Positions 8,859 through 17,511 of a DNA stretch of 64,000 nt are shown piece after piece. The DNA is taken from assembly GCF_041379765.1 (NCBI RefSeq), contig NZ_CP166919.1, forward strand, positions 1,674,001 through 1,738,000. The letters run 5' to 3'. Under the pieces are notes generated by a model that saw only the letters and a program-made list of their open reading frames with translations, was not told the DNA's origin and made no database searches. The translations under genes and the position numbers were made by a program. The first letter of the stretch is position 1, and each line of letters starts with the position of its first letter. Source of the DNA: Thalassotalea sp. Sam97 (GTDB lineage: Bacteria > Pseudomonadota > Gammaproteobacteria > Enterobacterales > Alteromonadaceae).

Positions 8859-9422
8859 TTATTCTTCAAATAATAAATCCATGATGTTGCTAACATCGGA
8901 CTTACCTTTGGCAATCTCTTCGCGCGATAAACCTGATAGCTCATGCGGAAATACCAACCACTCATCAGATTCATGTACATAATAATCCGGTACTAAATCA
9001 ACCTTGCTGTTTTGTGGCTTGTACCAAGGTGTTGCTACACGGATATCGGTTGGCGTGTTTAGGCGCATTAACTGTTGAATTTGTTCAATTAAGGCAACAA
9101 CACTGCGACCTGAATCAAACACGTCGTCAACAATTAATAATTTATCGCCTGCGTTGGCATTTTCAACAAGATAGTGTAAGCCATGTACGCGGATTTCTTT
9201 TGATTGTTGGTTAATCCCATAGTACGAAGACGTGCGCACCGCAATGTGATCGGTTTCTATTTTACGAAAGTCGAAATACTCTTGAACAGCGATACCAATA
9301 GGTGCACCACCTCGCCAGATCCCAATAATAAAATCTGGTCGAAACCCGTCTTTATATACTTTGTGTGCTACGCGGAACGAGTCTTCTAATAATTCTTGTG
9401 CGGTAATAAAACGTTTATCCAT
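8859..9422 (-). CDS. Phosphoribosyltransferase of the hypoxanthine/xanthine PRTase family
   Basis: 187 residues with the PRPP-binding loop LLIVDDVFDSGRS and an upstream IIGIWRGGAP loop typical of purine phosphoribosyltransferases that salvage hypoxanthine, guanine or xanthine to nucleotides in the cytoplasm. The frame extends to 9479, but I prefer the ATG at 9422 (MDKRFITAQELL), since the extra 19 residues have no family counterpart. A terminator follows directly. It is a separate unit from the 8322-8780 gene downstream. The exact base is not determined by visible motifs. Confidence 0.82.
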   Translation of the reverse strand: MDKRFITAQELLEDSFRVAHKVYKDGFRPDFIIGIWRGGAPIGIAVQEYFDFRKIETDHIAVRTSSYYGINQQSKEIRVHGLHYLVENANAGDKLLIVDDVFDSGRSVVALIEQIQQLMRLNTPTDIRVATPWYKPQNSKVDLVPDYYVHESDEWLVFPHELSGLSREEIAKGKSDVSNIMDLLFEE

Positions 9423-9620
9423 CTTACTAATAACCTGTAACCTGATAAAACAAAATTTAATAAGCGAATTATAAACCATTTAGACAACAACGCTTGCTGA
9501 TTAATGCGTTCGAAGTATTACCCGTTGAACTTACAACGAATGCGGTCGACTTATACTTCATAATCGAGCTAACTATTTAATAGCGTAATGTCTAATGCTT
9601 GTATGCGTGGTTAATTCGCT

Positions 9621-9654
9621 AAAAAAGAAAAAGCCTCGCAAATAGCGAGGCTTT
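9621..9654 (-). terminator. Intrinsic terminator of the single tRNA-Ser
   Basis: Stem AAAGCCTCGC / GCGAGGCTTT with a short loop, followed on the minus strand by TTTTTCTTTTTT, 6 bases beyond the CCA end of the tRNA. Confidence 0.85.
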
Positions 9655-9659
9655 CAATA

Positions 9660-9750
9660 TGGCGGTGAGATAGGGATTTGAACCCTAGATACGCTACAAA
9701 CGTATGCCGGTTTTCAAGACCGGTGCTTTCGACCACTCAGCCATCTCACC
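9660..9750 (-). tRNA. tRNA-Ser(UGA)
   Basis: 91 bases including an encoded CCA end. Acceptor arm GGTGAGA/TCTCACC with G discriminator, anticodon loop CTTGAAA (anticodon TGA) on a CCGGT/ACCGG stem, long class II variable arm (GCATACGTTTGTAGCGTATC region) and T-loop TTCAAAT. It reads UCA (and by wobble other UCN) codons. Identical in sequence to the three copies at 23.0-23.5 kb. Its own promoter and terminator make it a monocistronic tRNA gene. Confidence 0.95.
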
Positions 9751-9765
9751 TGAGAAGTGCTGCGA

Positions 9766-9794
9766 ATATTAAAGTCACTTTGCCTCGTTGTAAA
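9766..9794 (-). promoter_or_regulatory. Sigma-70 promoter of the single tRNA-Ser
   Basis: On the minus strand TTTACA (9794-9789), a 17-base spacer and TAATAT (9771-9766), 16 bases upstream of the mature 5' end. The same boxes with the same spacing precede the tRNA triplet at 23.48 kb. Confidence 0.75.
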
Positions 9795-9937
9795 GAGCAA
9801 AACGAAAAAAAAGTGTGTTTTTTTGTCCAAACCACACTGTTTGCACATTATGTAAGCAACCAATATTGTGGTCAGTATATTTATTATCCGTAATCCGCTC
9901 TCGAATACTCTTGTGACTTTCACAGTTCACAAAACAT

Positions 9938-12865
9938 TTAATCTAATACGCGATCGAGCAAATAGAAAATCGACTGAAATGACATACCAGTATGCCGAGA
10001 TAAGCCAATTTCACAACCGATATTGTTACTGTAGCCATGGTCACATACTGGATTAACATCAATATGTCGTAGCGCGTGGCGGTTAAGCTCAGGGTAATAA
10101 AAACCTTTATCTCCAGCAAACGCACAGCACGTGACATCTTCGCTAACTTGCACGTGTTCTGCACATGCACTGGCAACCGCCATTAAGCTATCTTGTGTAT
10201 GCAGCCGTTTGCTACTACAACCAAGGTGTAACATGACGTCTGACGACCGTTTATTAATGGTCACATTAGGTAAAACGAGTTGCTCAATACACTGAGCTGG
10301 CTCGTAAACCTTGAAAGACCCGATATCAGCCAAACTTGCCTGCATAGACTCTATTATGTGCAGCGCGCACGATGCATTATCAATCAGTACAGGAAGTCGA
10401 CCATGTTGGCTGGCTTGGTACGCGACCTGATGCATTTGCATGCCTTTTTGTTTAGCACTTTGTTCATCACCTTTACTATGAAACGATAAACCGCAACACA
10501 ATGAAGCGCTTTCGGTTGGGATCACTACGTCATAGCCGGCTTTGTGCAGTACCCGAACAACCACTTCCGTTAACGAGCTTGCTTGATTTTGGCTACTAGG
10601 CGATAACATTCGCCCTGCACATGATGGCAAATAGACGATCGTTTTAGGTTTGTCATTTGCCTGACGGTACGGTGATACAAGCAATCCGTTACGGTGTGGT
10701 TTAGCCGCTTTGGGCCATGGTTTAAAATAAAGTGGCACGGTCCCCGCGGTTAAATGATTAAGCGCAGTTAATACTTTCTTTGTTCCTTCCTCACCTATCA
10801 ATTGTTGCGTTGTACCCACCATATTAATGCCCGCTCGCGCTATTGCGGTTGCGCCATCAAAATGCTTAGCAAGGTAATTCATTGCTTTTGCCTTTAACGG
10901 CAATGATTTTAACCGTTGTTGACGAAGTTGCAGAATGAACTCACCAGTATTGATACCAACGGGGCATTGCAAGCCACATAATCCAGTTGCTGCGCAACTA
11001 TCAATAGCTAAGTAATCAAAATCATTGAGCAACGCAGCTTGCTCTTGTTCAAGCTCGTCAAAATTCGAGTCAGTGATTTGTGTCGATAGTTGTTGGCTAG
11101 GTTGTTTATTTACCGGATCGTGCTTAAGGGCAACGATATTCTGCTCTAATTCAACAATACGACGCCAAACGGCAATGCGCTGTCGAGGGGTCATTGTTAA
11201 ACCGTTCGACGGACACACAGCTTCGCAAAAACCGCACTCAATGCACGCGTCGATAACATCATTTGCCTTTGGTAAAGACTTTAAGTGTTTTAAATGGGCG
11301 TTAGGGTCATCGTTAATGATGACACCTGGATTAAGAATATTTTTGGGATCAAATAATTGCTTTATGTCGCACATGACTTGATACGCTTGCTCTCCCCATT
11401 CAAGCGCAACAAAAGGCGCCATATTTCGCCCTGTACCATGTTCCGCTTTTAATGAGCCTTGATATTGTTCAACAATCAACCGGCTCACGTCTGTCATAAA
11501 ATGATTGTAGCGCTCTATTTGTTGCTGGTTGTCAAAGCGTTGCGTAAAGACAAAGTGTAAATTACCTGCCAGCGCGTGACCAAAAATAATTGCCTCTTTA
11601 TAACCATGCTTATCAAACAAAGTGTGTAAGTCGGTGATAACCGCAGCCAAATGGTGTAACGATACCGCAATATCTTCGATAATCACGGTCGTGCCTACTT
11701 CTCGATTCGCTCCTACAGCCGGAAAGGTGCCTTTTCGTATTTGCCATAACTGCTCGTTACGACGCAGGTCACTGTCAAAACCAAGCGTTAAAGACGGTAT
11801 GTATGAATAACGTTCAATCACTTCGGCGACACGATTTACTCGACTCGCCAGCTGTGAATCGCTGTCCGCAGTCACTTCTATCAGCAATGCCACGCCAGCG
11901 TCTGCTAAGTCGTTCATGTTAGCCGGCATAAGAGGTTGATCGGCAACGGCTAATAATGCTCGCTTATCGAGTAGTTCGACGGCGCTAACAAGATTATCCG
12001 TTAACTGTTGAACCAACTCACAGGCTTCACGAGTACTATCAAACATGAATATGCCGCTACTTTTGTGCTGCGCATCGGCCACTGTGTGATAGGTTATATC
12101 GGCAATAAAACCTAAAGTGCCCTCTGATCCTATTAGCACATGCTTAATAACGTCGACGGGATCGTTAAAATCAACTAAGGCATTGATGCCATAACCGGTG
12201 GTGTTCTTTAAGCGATATTTGTGTTGGATGAAATTTTTTAGCTGACTATTGCCAGTAACGCGCTCTTTTAATTGGTTAAGCCTATTTACCAATTGCGAAT
12301 GGCTTGCTAAAAAACTCGCCCTGCTGCCCTCGTCTGCCGTGTTGAGCACACTGCCATCAGCAAAGATAATGGTCATATCTGCTAAGGTGTGGTAGCTATT
12401 ATGCTTAACGCCACAACACATACCTGACGCGTTATTTGCGGCAATACCACCAATTTTGCAGCTATTAATTGACGCAGGATCTGGCCCAATTTTACGTTGA
12501 TAAGGTTTTAATAACTGATTTGCTTTTGCGCCAATAACGCCCGGCTGTAAGGTTATTTTATGTCCTTGTTCACTGATAGTGTAACCTCGCCAGCCATCCG
12601 ATAAGGTGATCAACACCGAATCGGTGATCGCCTGTCCTGACAAGCTGGTACCAGCGGCGCGAAATGTGACAGCGACCGAGGTTTGATGTGCCAGCGACAA
12701 AACTTGGCTCAGCTGCTCGCTGTTTTCGATGATTAATACCAGCTTAGGCGTAAGCCGATAAAAACTGGCATCGGTTGCGTACGCATAACGCTTTGCATAG
12801 TCGGTTATGATGGCATGTTGCGGTAAAAGCCTTGCCAGTTGTTGAGAGAATTGATCAAACGACAT
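9938..12865 (-). CDS. FAD- and Fe-S-dependent D-lactate dehydrogenase (Dld-II type)
   Basis: 975 residues. The N-terminal half is an FAD-binding PCMH/GlcD-type oxidase (TFRAAGTSLSGQA near 67-79, GGIAANNASGM near 139-149, HALAGNLHF and HGTGR near 430-480). Then come two cysteine clusters for 4Fe-4S centres (CIECGFCEAVCP at 541, CAATGLCGLQCP at 624) and a CCG heterodisulfide-reductase-type domain (CCGLSFHSKGD, later LGCSSKR and CCAFAGDKG). This architecture is that of the quinone-linked D-lactate dehydrogenase found in Shewanella and relatives, which oxidises D-lactate to pyruvate at the inner membrane. No lactate permease lies nearby. A D-2-hydroxyglutarate dehydrogenase activity is a less likely alternative. 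Confidence 0.85.
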   Translation of the reverse strand: MSFDQFSQQLARLLPQHAIITDYAKRYAYATDASFYRLTPKLVLIIENSEQLSQVLSLAHQTSVAVTFRAAGTSLSGQAITDSVLITLSDGWRGYTISEQGHKITLQPGVIGAKANQLLKPYQRKIGPDPASINSCKIGGIAANNASGMCCGVKHNSYHTLADMTIIFADGSVLNTADEGSRASFLASHSQLVNRLNQLKERVTGNSQLKNFIQHKYRLKNTTGYGINALVDFNDPVDVIKHVLIGSEGTLGFIADITYHTVADAQHKSSGIFMFDSTREACELVQQLTDNLVSAVELLDKRALLAVADQPLMPANMNDLADAGVALLIEVTADSDSQLASRVNRVAEVIERYSYIPSLTLGFDSDLRRNEQLWQIRKGTFPAVGANREVGTTVIIEDIAVSLHHLAAVITDLHTLFDKHGYKEAIIFGHALAGNLHFVFTQRFDNQQQIERYNHFMTDVSRLIVEQYQGSLKAEHGTGRNMAPFVALEWGEQAYQVMCDIKQLFDPKNILNPGVIINDDPNAHLKHLKSLPKANDVIDACIECGFCEAVCPSNGLTMTPRQRIAVWRRIVELEQNIVALKHDPVNKQPSQQLSTQITDSNFDELEQEQAALLNDFDYLAIDSCAATGLCGLQCPVGINTGEFILQLRQQRLKSLPLKAKAMNYLAKHFDGATAIARAGINMVGTTQQLIGEEGTKKVLTALNHLTAGTVPLYFKPWPKAAKPHRNGLLVSPYRQANDKPKTIVYLPSCAGRMLSPSSQNQASSLTEVVVRVLHKAGYDVVIPTESASLCCGLSFHSKGDEQSAKQKGMQMHQVAYQASQHGRLPVLIDNASCALHIIESMQASLADIGSFKVYEPAQCIEQLVLPNVTINKRSSDVMLHLGCSSKRLHTQDSLMAVASACAEHVQVSEDVTCCAFAGDKGFYYPELNRHALRHIDVNPVCDHGYSNNIGCEIGLSRHTGMSFQSIFYLLDRVLD

Positions 12866-13123
12866 TTAAATTTGCATAGTTAACTATTTAGCTTAGAGCA
12901 ATGATGACATTAACCAACTACCGAGATAACACTCTTGGCTAAGCGCACATTGTCGTATGTTTGTTTCAATATACGGGATGACAAGCTTACCCTGCAAGCT
13001 ATTGTTTTATATGTTTATTGATGGAGGAAATAACGGGTAGGCACAAGGTGTTCGCAACGACTTTATACAGGTTAAAAAATCGCGCTAGAACATACGCCCC
13101 CTGAGAGGATAAACTGAGCATAC
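12866..13123. other. Intergenic region upstream of the D-lactate dehydrogenase
   Basis: About 260 bases between the dehydrogenase start and the terminator of the lipoprotein gene. I see no ORF or RNA gene; it presumably holds the dehydrogenase promoter. Confidence 0.4.
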
Positions 13124-13148
13124 AAAAAGGGAGGCTAACAGCCTCCCT
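13124..13148 (-). terminator. Intrinsic terminator after the lipoprotein gene
   Basis: Stem GGGAGGC / GCCTCCC with loop TGTTA, followed by TTTTTG on the minus strand. Confidence 0.8.
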
Positions 13149-13181
13149 CTCGGTATTTTTTACTGTTAAACATTACACGTA

Positions 13182-13637
13182 TTATTGAGTCATGCACTCG
13201 GTTAGGCTTGCACCTTTCTCAACGGCTTGTTGTATTAGCGTAACAGCGTCTTCGTTTTTAACCTTTTCGATTAACGTACTGATTAACTCGCTTGCTTCCA
13301 TATCTGACGACGCTTGCACTAAACAACTATATGCATTAGCAATTTTGTCTTTTACCGTTGCAACCGCATCAGCATCATCAAAGTCAACGTTAACAGCTTC
13401 TTGTGCCGATAAAACAAATGCTTTCGCTTGCTCTGTGGCGCTGCCAAACTGGTCTAAATTAAATTGGTCAAGATCAAACTCGAACGACTCTACGGCTTCT
13501 TGTACACTTTCAACCACATCAGATGCGGTTTCTACCGCGTCGGTTGCGGCTTCTTGTGCTTTGTCGACAGCTTTATTGGCTGTGTCACAGGCCGTAAGTA
13601 AAGCAATTAGTGTGAATGCGACAATATAATGTTTCAT
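13182..13637 (-). CDS. Predicted lipoprotein with amphipathic helical repeats, function unknown
   Basis: 151 residues. Signal peptide II with lipobox LTAC (Cys17). Residues about 20-50 form a run of heptad-like AVDKAQEAATDAVETASDVV repeats, rich in Ala, Val, Glu and Asp, of the kind seen in LEA-like or entericidin-adjacent lipoproteins, then an acidic region FDLDQFNLDQF. Two cysteines occur in the C-terminal part (SCL and TECM). No enzymatic motif. It stands alone with its own terminator. A structural or stress role in the envelope is only a guess. Confidence 0.75.
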   Translation of the reverse strand: MKHYIVAFTLIALLTACDTANKAVDKAQEAATDAVETASDVVESVQEAVESFEFDLDQFNLDQFGSATEQAKAFVLSAQEAVNVDFDDADAVATVKDKIANAYSCLVQASSDMEASELISTLIEKVKNEDAVTLIQQAVEKGASLTECMTQ

Positions 13638-13871
13638 TTGATACCCCTACAGTCTACTCATTGGCTCCTTAAGAATAGCACCAAAGTAAAGATATGCTTG
13701 TTTTGTCTGGGCTACAGAGCGATTATTGAAGTAAAGGTACGCGACTAAAGTGCTCCGACTACATATGTAAGCGTAACTAACTATTTAGTTTATAACGTAT
13801 TGTCTATTCGCATTAAGTTACCTCTGCAATCGCCAACAAGCTCAAACTATTTTCAACAAAAACGCCGTAAA

Positions 13872-13899
13872 AATAAAAAAAGCTTCCGAAGAAGCCTTT
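13872..13899 (-). terminator. Intrinsic terminator after the DUF3012 gene
   Basis: On the minus strand AAGGCTTC-TTCG-GAAGC followed by TTTTTTTATTTTT. The stem has a small mismatch at its base. Confidence 0.7.
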
Positions 13900-13919
13900 A
13901 TAAGGATGACGCACGGTGG

Positions 13920-14093
13920 CTAATCATCACTGCGAAATACACAATGCTTAGCAAAATCGCCTGCTTCTTTTGCCGTCCAGTCACCTTTATCTTTCTCTTT
14001 CATTTTCTCACACCAGGCCTTGCTGCCAACTTCAGGTGCACAACCGGCTAGTGCAAAAGACAAAGTAACAATGATTGTTGCCAATTTTTTCAT
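13920..14093 (-). CDS. Small DUF3012-like lipoprotein
   Basis: 57 residues, a short frame. Start ATG at 14093; signal peptide MKKLATIIVTLSFALAGC with lipobox LAGC (Cys18), then a short mature domain with APEVGSKAWCEKMKEK, GDWTAKEAGDFAKHC. This conserved Trp/Cys pattern is that of the DUF3012 family, small lipoproteins common in marine gammaproteobacteria whose role is unknown. A terminator follows 20 bases after the stop. The two mature cysteines could form a disulfide. Confidence 0.8.
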   Translation of the reverse strand: MKKLATIIVTLSFALAGCAPEVGSKAWCEKMKEKDKGDWTAKEAGDFAKHCVFRSDD

Positions 14094-14249
14094 AATGATC
14101 CCCAGTTATTTGATATCACAGGGTTAAGTCTATCATCATTTTTAGATGATAACGCATAACATCACAGATAAACCGAGGATAACCGCCAAAAAATCAACAC
14201 AATACAAGACTCAGGTACGTTAATGACGCGCACCTGAATTTAATGTGTA

Positions 14250-15290
14250 CTAAGTCAATGTATCGAGCATAGTTACATCATACTCACACAGGTCTTGGTT
14301 ATCAGCTAGTTTGTGCACATAGTCTGGGTTTGCAATTAGTGGGCGTCCGATCCCCATTAAATCAAACGCTTGTGTCGATATCGCCTGCTCAGCCATATCC
14401 GCTGTATAGCCACCACAGCCGATTAAGGTTTTGCGATACTGCTTGCGTAAATACGTTGATACTTGACCATCAAGGTAATCAAACGTCATAGAGTCATCAA
14501 ACATGCCGGCGTGGACATAGGCAATATCTCTCTGTTCAATTTGCAAAAGTAAATAGTCAAATACCGCGCGGTCGTCATGACAACCTTCAATACCATGGTA
14601 TGCTCCAGGTGATAAACGAATCGCCGTTCGCTCTTTACCTATGGCTAAAATAACCGCGTCAATAACCTCAAGAGCAAATCTCGCCATGTTTTGTGGCGTT
14701 CCACCATAGAGATCTTGCCTTGTGTTTGCACTGTAATGGAGAAATTGGTCGATTAAATAGCCGTTTGCACCGTGAATTTCCACCCCATCAAAACCTGCTT
14801 TTATGGCATTTTTCGCAGCTTTTTGAAAATCAAACACTAACTGAGCGATTTCAGAAAACGTCAAGCTACGCGGTTCTGTAAAACTTAACTCCCGTGCTCT
14901 AGGCACTGTCCCTTGCGCGGCAATAGCTGACGGTGCAAGCACTTCTTGACCATGAAAATGGCTGTGAGACATGCGTCCAGTATGCCAAAGCTGGGCAAAA
15001 ATTTTGCCACCATTTTCATGAACTTTATCAACAACACGTTGCCAACCAGCTATTTGAGCATCGGTATAAATACCAGGTACATTCGGATGCCCTTGACCAT
15101 CAGCACGAATGATTGTGCCTTCACTCACAATAAGACCAACACTTGCACGCTTGGCGTAATAGTCAGCCATAGCGTCGGTTGCAACCAAGTTGTCATCGGC
15201 CATGCAGCGGGTCATAGGTGCCATAACAATACGATTTGCTAGGGTTAAGCTGTCGTTTAATCGATATGTCGTTAATAACGGGTTTGTCAT
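14250..15290 (-). CDS. nemA: Alkene reductase of the old yellow enzyme family (NemA-like)
   Basis: 346 residues, FMN-dependent TIM barrel. Visible family landmarks: ANRIVMAPMTRC near the N-terminus, FAQLWHTGR, GVEIHGANGYLIDQFL (His/Asn substrate pair) and LMGIGRPLIANPDYV at the phosphate end. These enzymes use NADPH to reduce activated alkenes, N-ethylmaleimide and quinones. I use the ATG at 15290, which overlaps the gloA stop (TGATG); a GTG one codon upstream is possible. It is third in an operon nitroreductase-gloA-this gene, the same partnership of OYE and glyoxalase I as E. coli nemRA-gloA, though there NemR, not LysR, is the regulator. Confidence 0.9.
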   Translation of the reverse strand: MTNPLLTTYRLNDSLTLANRIVMAPMTRCMADDNLVATDAMADYYAKRASVGLIVSEGTIIRADGQGHPNVPGIYTDAQIAGWQRVVDKVHENGGKIFAQLWHTGRMSHSHFHGQEVLAPSAIAAQGTVPRARELSFTEPRSLTFSEIAQLVFDFQKAAKNAIKAGFDGVEIHGANGYLIDQFLHYSANTRQDLYGGTPQNMARFALEVIDAVILAIGKERTAIRLSPGAYHGIEGCHDDRAVFDYLLLQIEQRDIAYVHAGMFDDSMTFDYLDGQVSTYLRKQYRKTLIGCGGYTADMAEQAISTQAFDLMGIGRPLIANPDYVHKLADNQDLCEYDVTMLDTLT

Positions 15291-15679
15291 CACTGTTTAC
15301 CTGCTGTTTGGATAAATTCTATCGCATAGCCATTCGGATCTTTAGCAAAGGCAATCACGGTATCACCACCAAGCACAGGGCCTGGTTCACGAGTAACTGT
15401 GCCACCGGCTTGACGAACACGGTCAATGGCGCCATAAATGTCATCAGATCCAATTGCAATATGACCAAACGCTGTACCATGTTCGTAGCTTGACTGGTCC
15501 CAGTTATAGGTTAATTCAATGGTCACTGACTGTGATTCATAACCCATAAAAACCAAAGTGTATTGATATTCACTGTTGTCAAAACGGCTGATCACTTGCA
15601 TACCAAGCGCATCACGATAAAAAGCGATTGATTGCTCCAAGTTATTAACGCGAAGCATGGTGTGTAAAATCTGATTCAT
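15290..15679 (-). CDS. gloA: Lactoylglutathione lyase (glyoxalase I)
   Basis: 129 residues, normal length. Converts the methylglyoxal-glutathione hemithioacetal to S-lactoylglutathione in the cytoplasm. The four metal ligands of the E. coli type (His5, Glu56, His74, Glu122) have counterparts: LHTMLRV, TIELTYNW, AFGHIAIG and YAIEFIQ. It overlaps the old yellow enzyme gene by one base and follows the nitroreductase by about 30 bases, so the three are co-transcribed. Confidence 0.93.
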   Translation of the reverse strand: MNQILHTMLRVNNLEQSIAFYRDALGMQVISRFDNSEYQYTLVFMGYESQSVTIELTYNWDQSSYEHGTAFGHIAIGSDDIYGAIDRVRQAGGTVTREPGPVLGGDTVIAFAKDPNGYAIEFIQTAGKQ

Positions 15680-15708
15680 GTGTGTTATCTCAAAAAGACT
15701 AGCTAACT

Positions 15709-16458
15709 CTATTTTTCAAAGTCAAAGCCTTGTTGCAAAAGCACAGAGGCGACGTTAGGAAAATAAATGGACTTATAAAAACCAGCGATCGAACCGCTAT
15801 AACTTGGCATATCTGTCATGTTTTGTGCATCCCACCAAGCTCTTAATGTTTTGTCATAGTCATGAACACCACGAACGACGGCGTCATTATCATACACTTC
15901 GTTCATGGCAAATGATGCCTTGCTTACGCGCGGCTTTACCTGTGCTAACTTAGCTTCATCGGCCACACCGAGGGTCATGCCCACAACTGGAAATGTTTTT
16001 TCCGGTAACTGAAGTAATTCGATCATCGCACTAGGGTTATTGCGAATGCCACCAATAGCCGTTGAGCCATAGCCAAGTGAATTGGCTGCTGTTTGCAACG
16101 CGTTTAACATAATGCCTGCGTCAACAGCACCGACAACCAATCCTTCGGCAGAGCGCTCAATCACATGTTGCTCACCCGCAAGTTGTGCAGCAATTGCTGT
16201 ACGGTTGTAATCGATAACTATCGCAATGAATACCTCGGCACCGGCAACCTGTGGCTGGCCACCGGCAATCTTAGCGATTTCTTCAATTCGGCTTTTGTCT
16301 TTGATCACCACCAATGACACTTGTTGACCATTGATACTCGATGGCGCTTGTTGGGCGGCTTCAATGATTTTTTCTAAATCAGTCTCTTTTACCGATTCAC
16401 CAGTAAAAGCGCGAACTGAACGACGCGTTAGCATTTGTGTTAAAACTGAATTACTCAT
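15709..16458 (-). CDS. NADPH-dependent nitroreductase family protein (NfsA-like)
   Basis: 249 residues, FMN-binding. RRSVRAF near the N-terminus, APSSINGQQVSLVVI for FMN phosphate contacts, and GYGSTAIGGIRNNP around the flavin match the NfsA/FRP subgroup. Such enzymes reduce nitroaromatics and quinones by two electrons. First gene of the nitroreductase-gloA-nemA unit, transcribed away from the LysR gene at 16549; the 90-base gap between them must hold both promoters. Substrate is not readable from the sequence. Confidence 0.85.
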   Translation of the reverse strand: MSNSVLTQMLTRRSVRAFTGESVKETDLEKIIEAAQQAPSSINGQQVSLVVIKDKSRIEEIAKIAGGQPQVAGAEVFIAIVIDYNRTAIAAQLAGEQHVIERSAEGLVVGAVDAGIMLNALQTAANSLGYGSTAIGGIRNNPSAMIELLQLPEKTFPVVGMTLGVADEAKLAQVKPRVSKASFAMNEVYDNDAVVRGVHDYDKTLRAWWDAQNMTDMPSYSGSIAGFYKSIYFPNVASVLLQQGFDFEK

Positions 16459-16548
16459 GTGTATACCTCACAAAAAATTTATGTGGCTATACTATGCAAA
16501 CAACAAACATTTATATATTGAATTTTATCAATAGTATTATTTCAAAAA

Positions 16549-17460
16549 ATGAATATCGCGACGCGAGACCTAAACTTATTGTTGTTGTTTAAAATACTTT
16601 ACCAGGAGCAAAAGGCGGTTATTGCCGCTGAAAAATTGGCTATTAGCCAACCCGCGCTGAGTCATCGGTTAGCACGATTAAGACAGGAGTTTAATGATCC
16701 TTTGTTTGTTCGCTCACCAAAGGGGCTTACCCCGACGCCAAAAGCCCATGCTCTCGCACCAAAAGTTATCGAGTTAACACAACAAATAGAGAGCTTTTAT
16801 CAAGCTGACAGTAAGATAGAACTACGCGATGTTGAAGAAACCGTGTATATATACACAACCGATTACATGGAGAGTATATTGCTACCAGAGCTGATTCATG
16901 TCGTGCATCAGAGCATGCCTAAGCTCAAACTGGTAACACTGAATACCCGGGGACAGTTCCCTAAGACGGAATTGGAACAAGGTGACTGCGATATCGCTAT
17001 CGCCGGCTTTTATGAAGATTTACCTGCGTCGTTTTTTCAACAAAAAATCAAACAAGAACAATTTAAAGTACTGGCCAATAGCACATGCAACTTTAGCAAC
17101 GATACCTTGTGCTTAGAGGATTATATTAACGCCAAACATATCGTCACCACGCTCAATGGTAATTTAGATGGCGTGGTTGATAAATCGTTAAAATCGCTCG
17201 GTATGCAACGACAAGTAATTGCGGGGATCTCTAGCTTTGTCGTGCCGCCCTACATAGTGTCTAAGTCTGATGTGTTATTAACGTGCTTAGCGTCTATCGC
17301 GGACATCGCCCTTACACTGCACCCTAACTTACGGAGTTACGATGCGCCAATCGACTTACCTCACGTAAATATATATCAAATTTGGCACGAGCGAACTCAT
17401 GTAGATCCCGTTAGAAAATTCATCCGCAATCAAATAGCTGCCCTGATGAAAAATCTATAA
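16549..17460 (+). CDS. LysR family transcriptional regulator of the adjacent detoxification operon
   Basis: 303 residues: winged helix-turn-helix at 1-65 (LNLLLLFKILYQEQKAVIAAEKLAISQPALSHRLARLR pattern) and a periplasmic-binding-protein-like effector domain. Divergent from the nitroreductase-gloA-nemA operon with 90 bases between starts, the usual arrangement for autoregulation and activation of the divergent genes. The effector is likely an electrophile or quinone, but this is inference from context. Confidence 0.88.
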   Translation: MNIATRDLNLLLLFKILYQEQKAVIAAEKLAISQPALSHRLARLRQEFNDPLFVRSPKGLTPTPKAHALAPKVIELTQQIESFYQADSKIELRDVEETVYIYTTDYMESILLPELIHVVHQSMPKLKLVTLNTRGQFPKTELEQGDCDIAIAGFYEDLPASFFQQKIKQEQFKVLANSTCNFSNDTLCLEDYINAKHIVTTLNGNLDGVVDKSLKSLGMQRQVIAGISSFVVPPYIVSKSDVLLTCLASIADIALTLHPNLRSYDAPIDLPHVNIYQIWHERTHVDPVRKFIRNQIAALMKNL

Positions 17461-17511
17461 TACCTGTATATTATCGACTGAAATTAGTGCTAATTAGCCT
17501 ACTCTACAACC

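Noticed and set aside
13192..13629. Plus-strand 145-codon frame opposite the lipoprotein gene
   Set aside because: It mirrors the Ala/Glu repeat of the real minus-strand gene; the minus-strand product has a signal peptide and lipobox and its own terminator.
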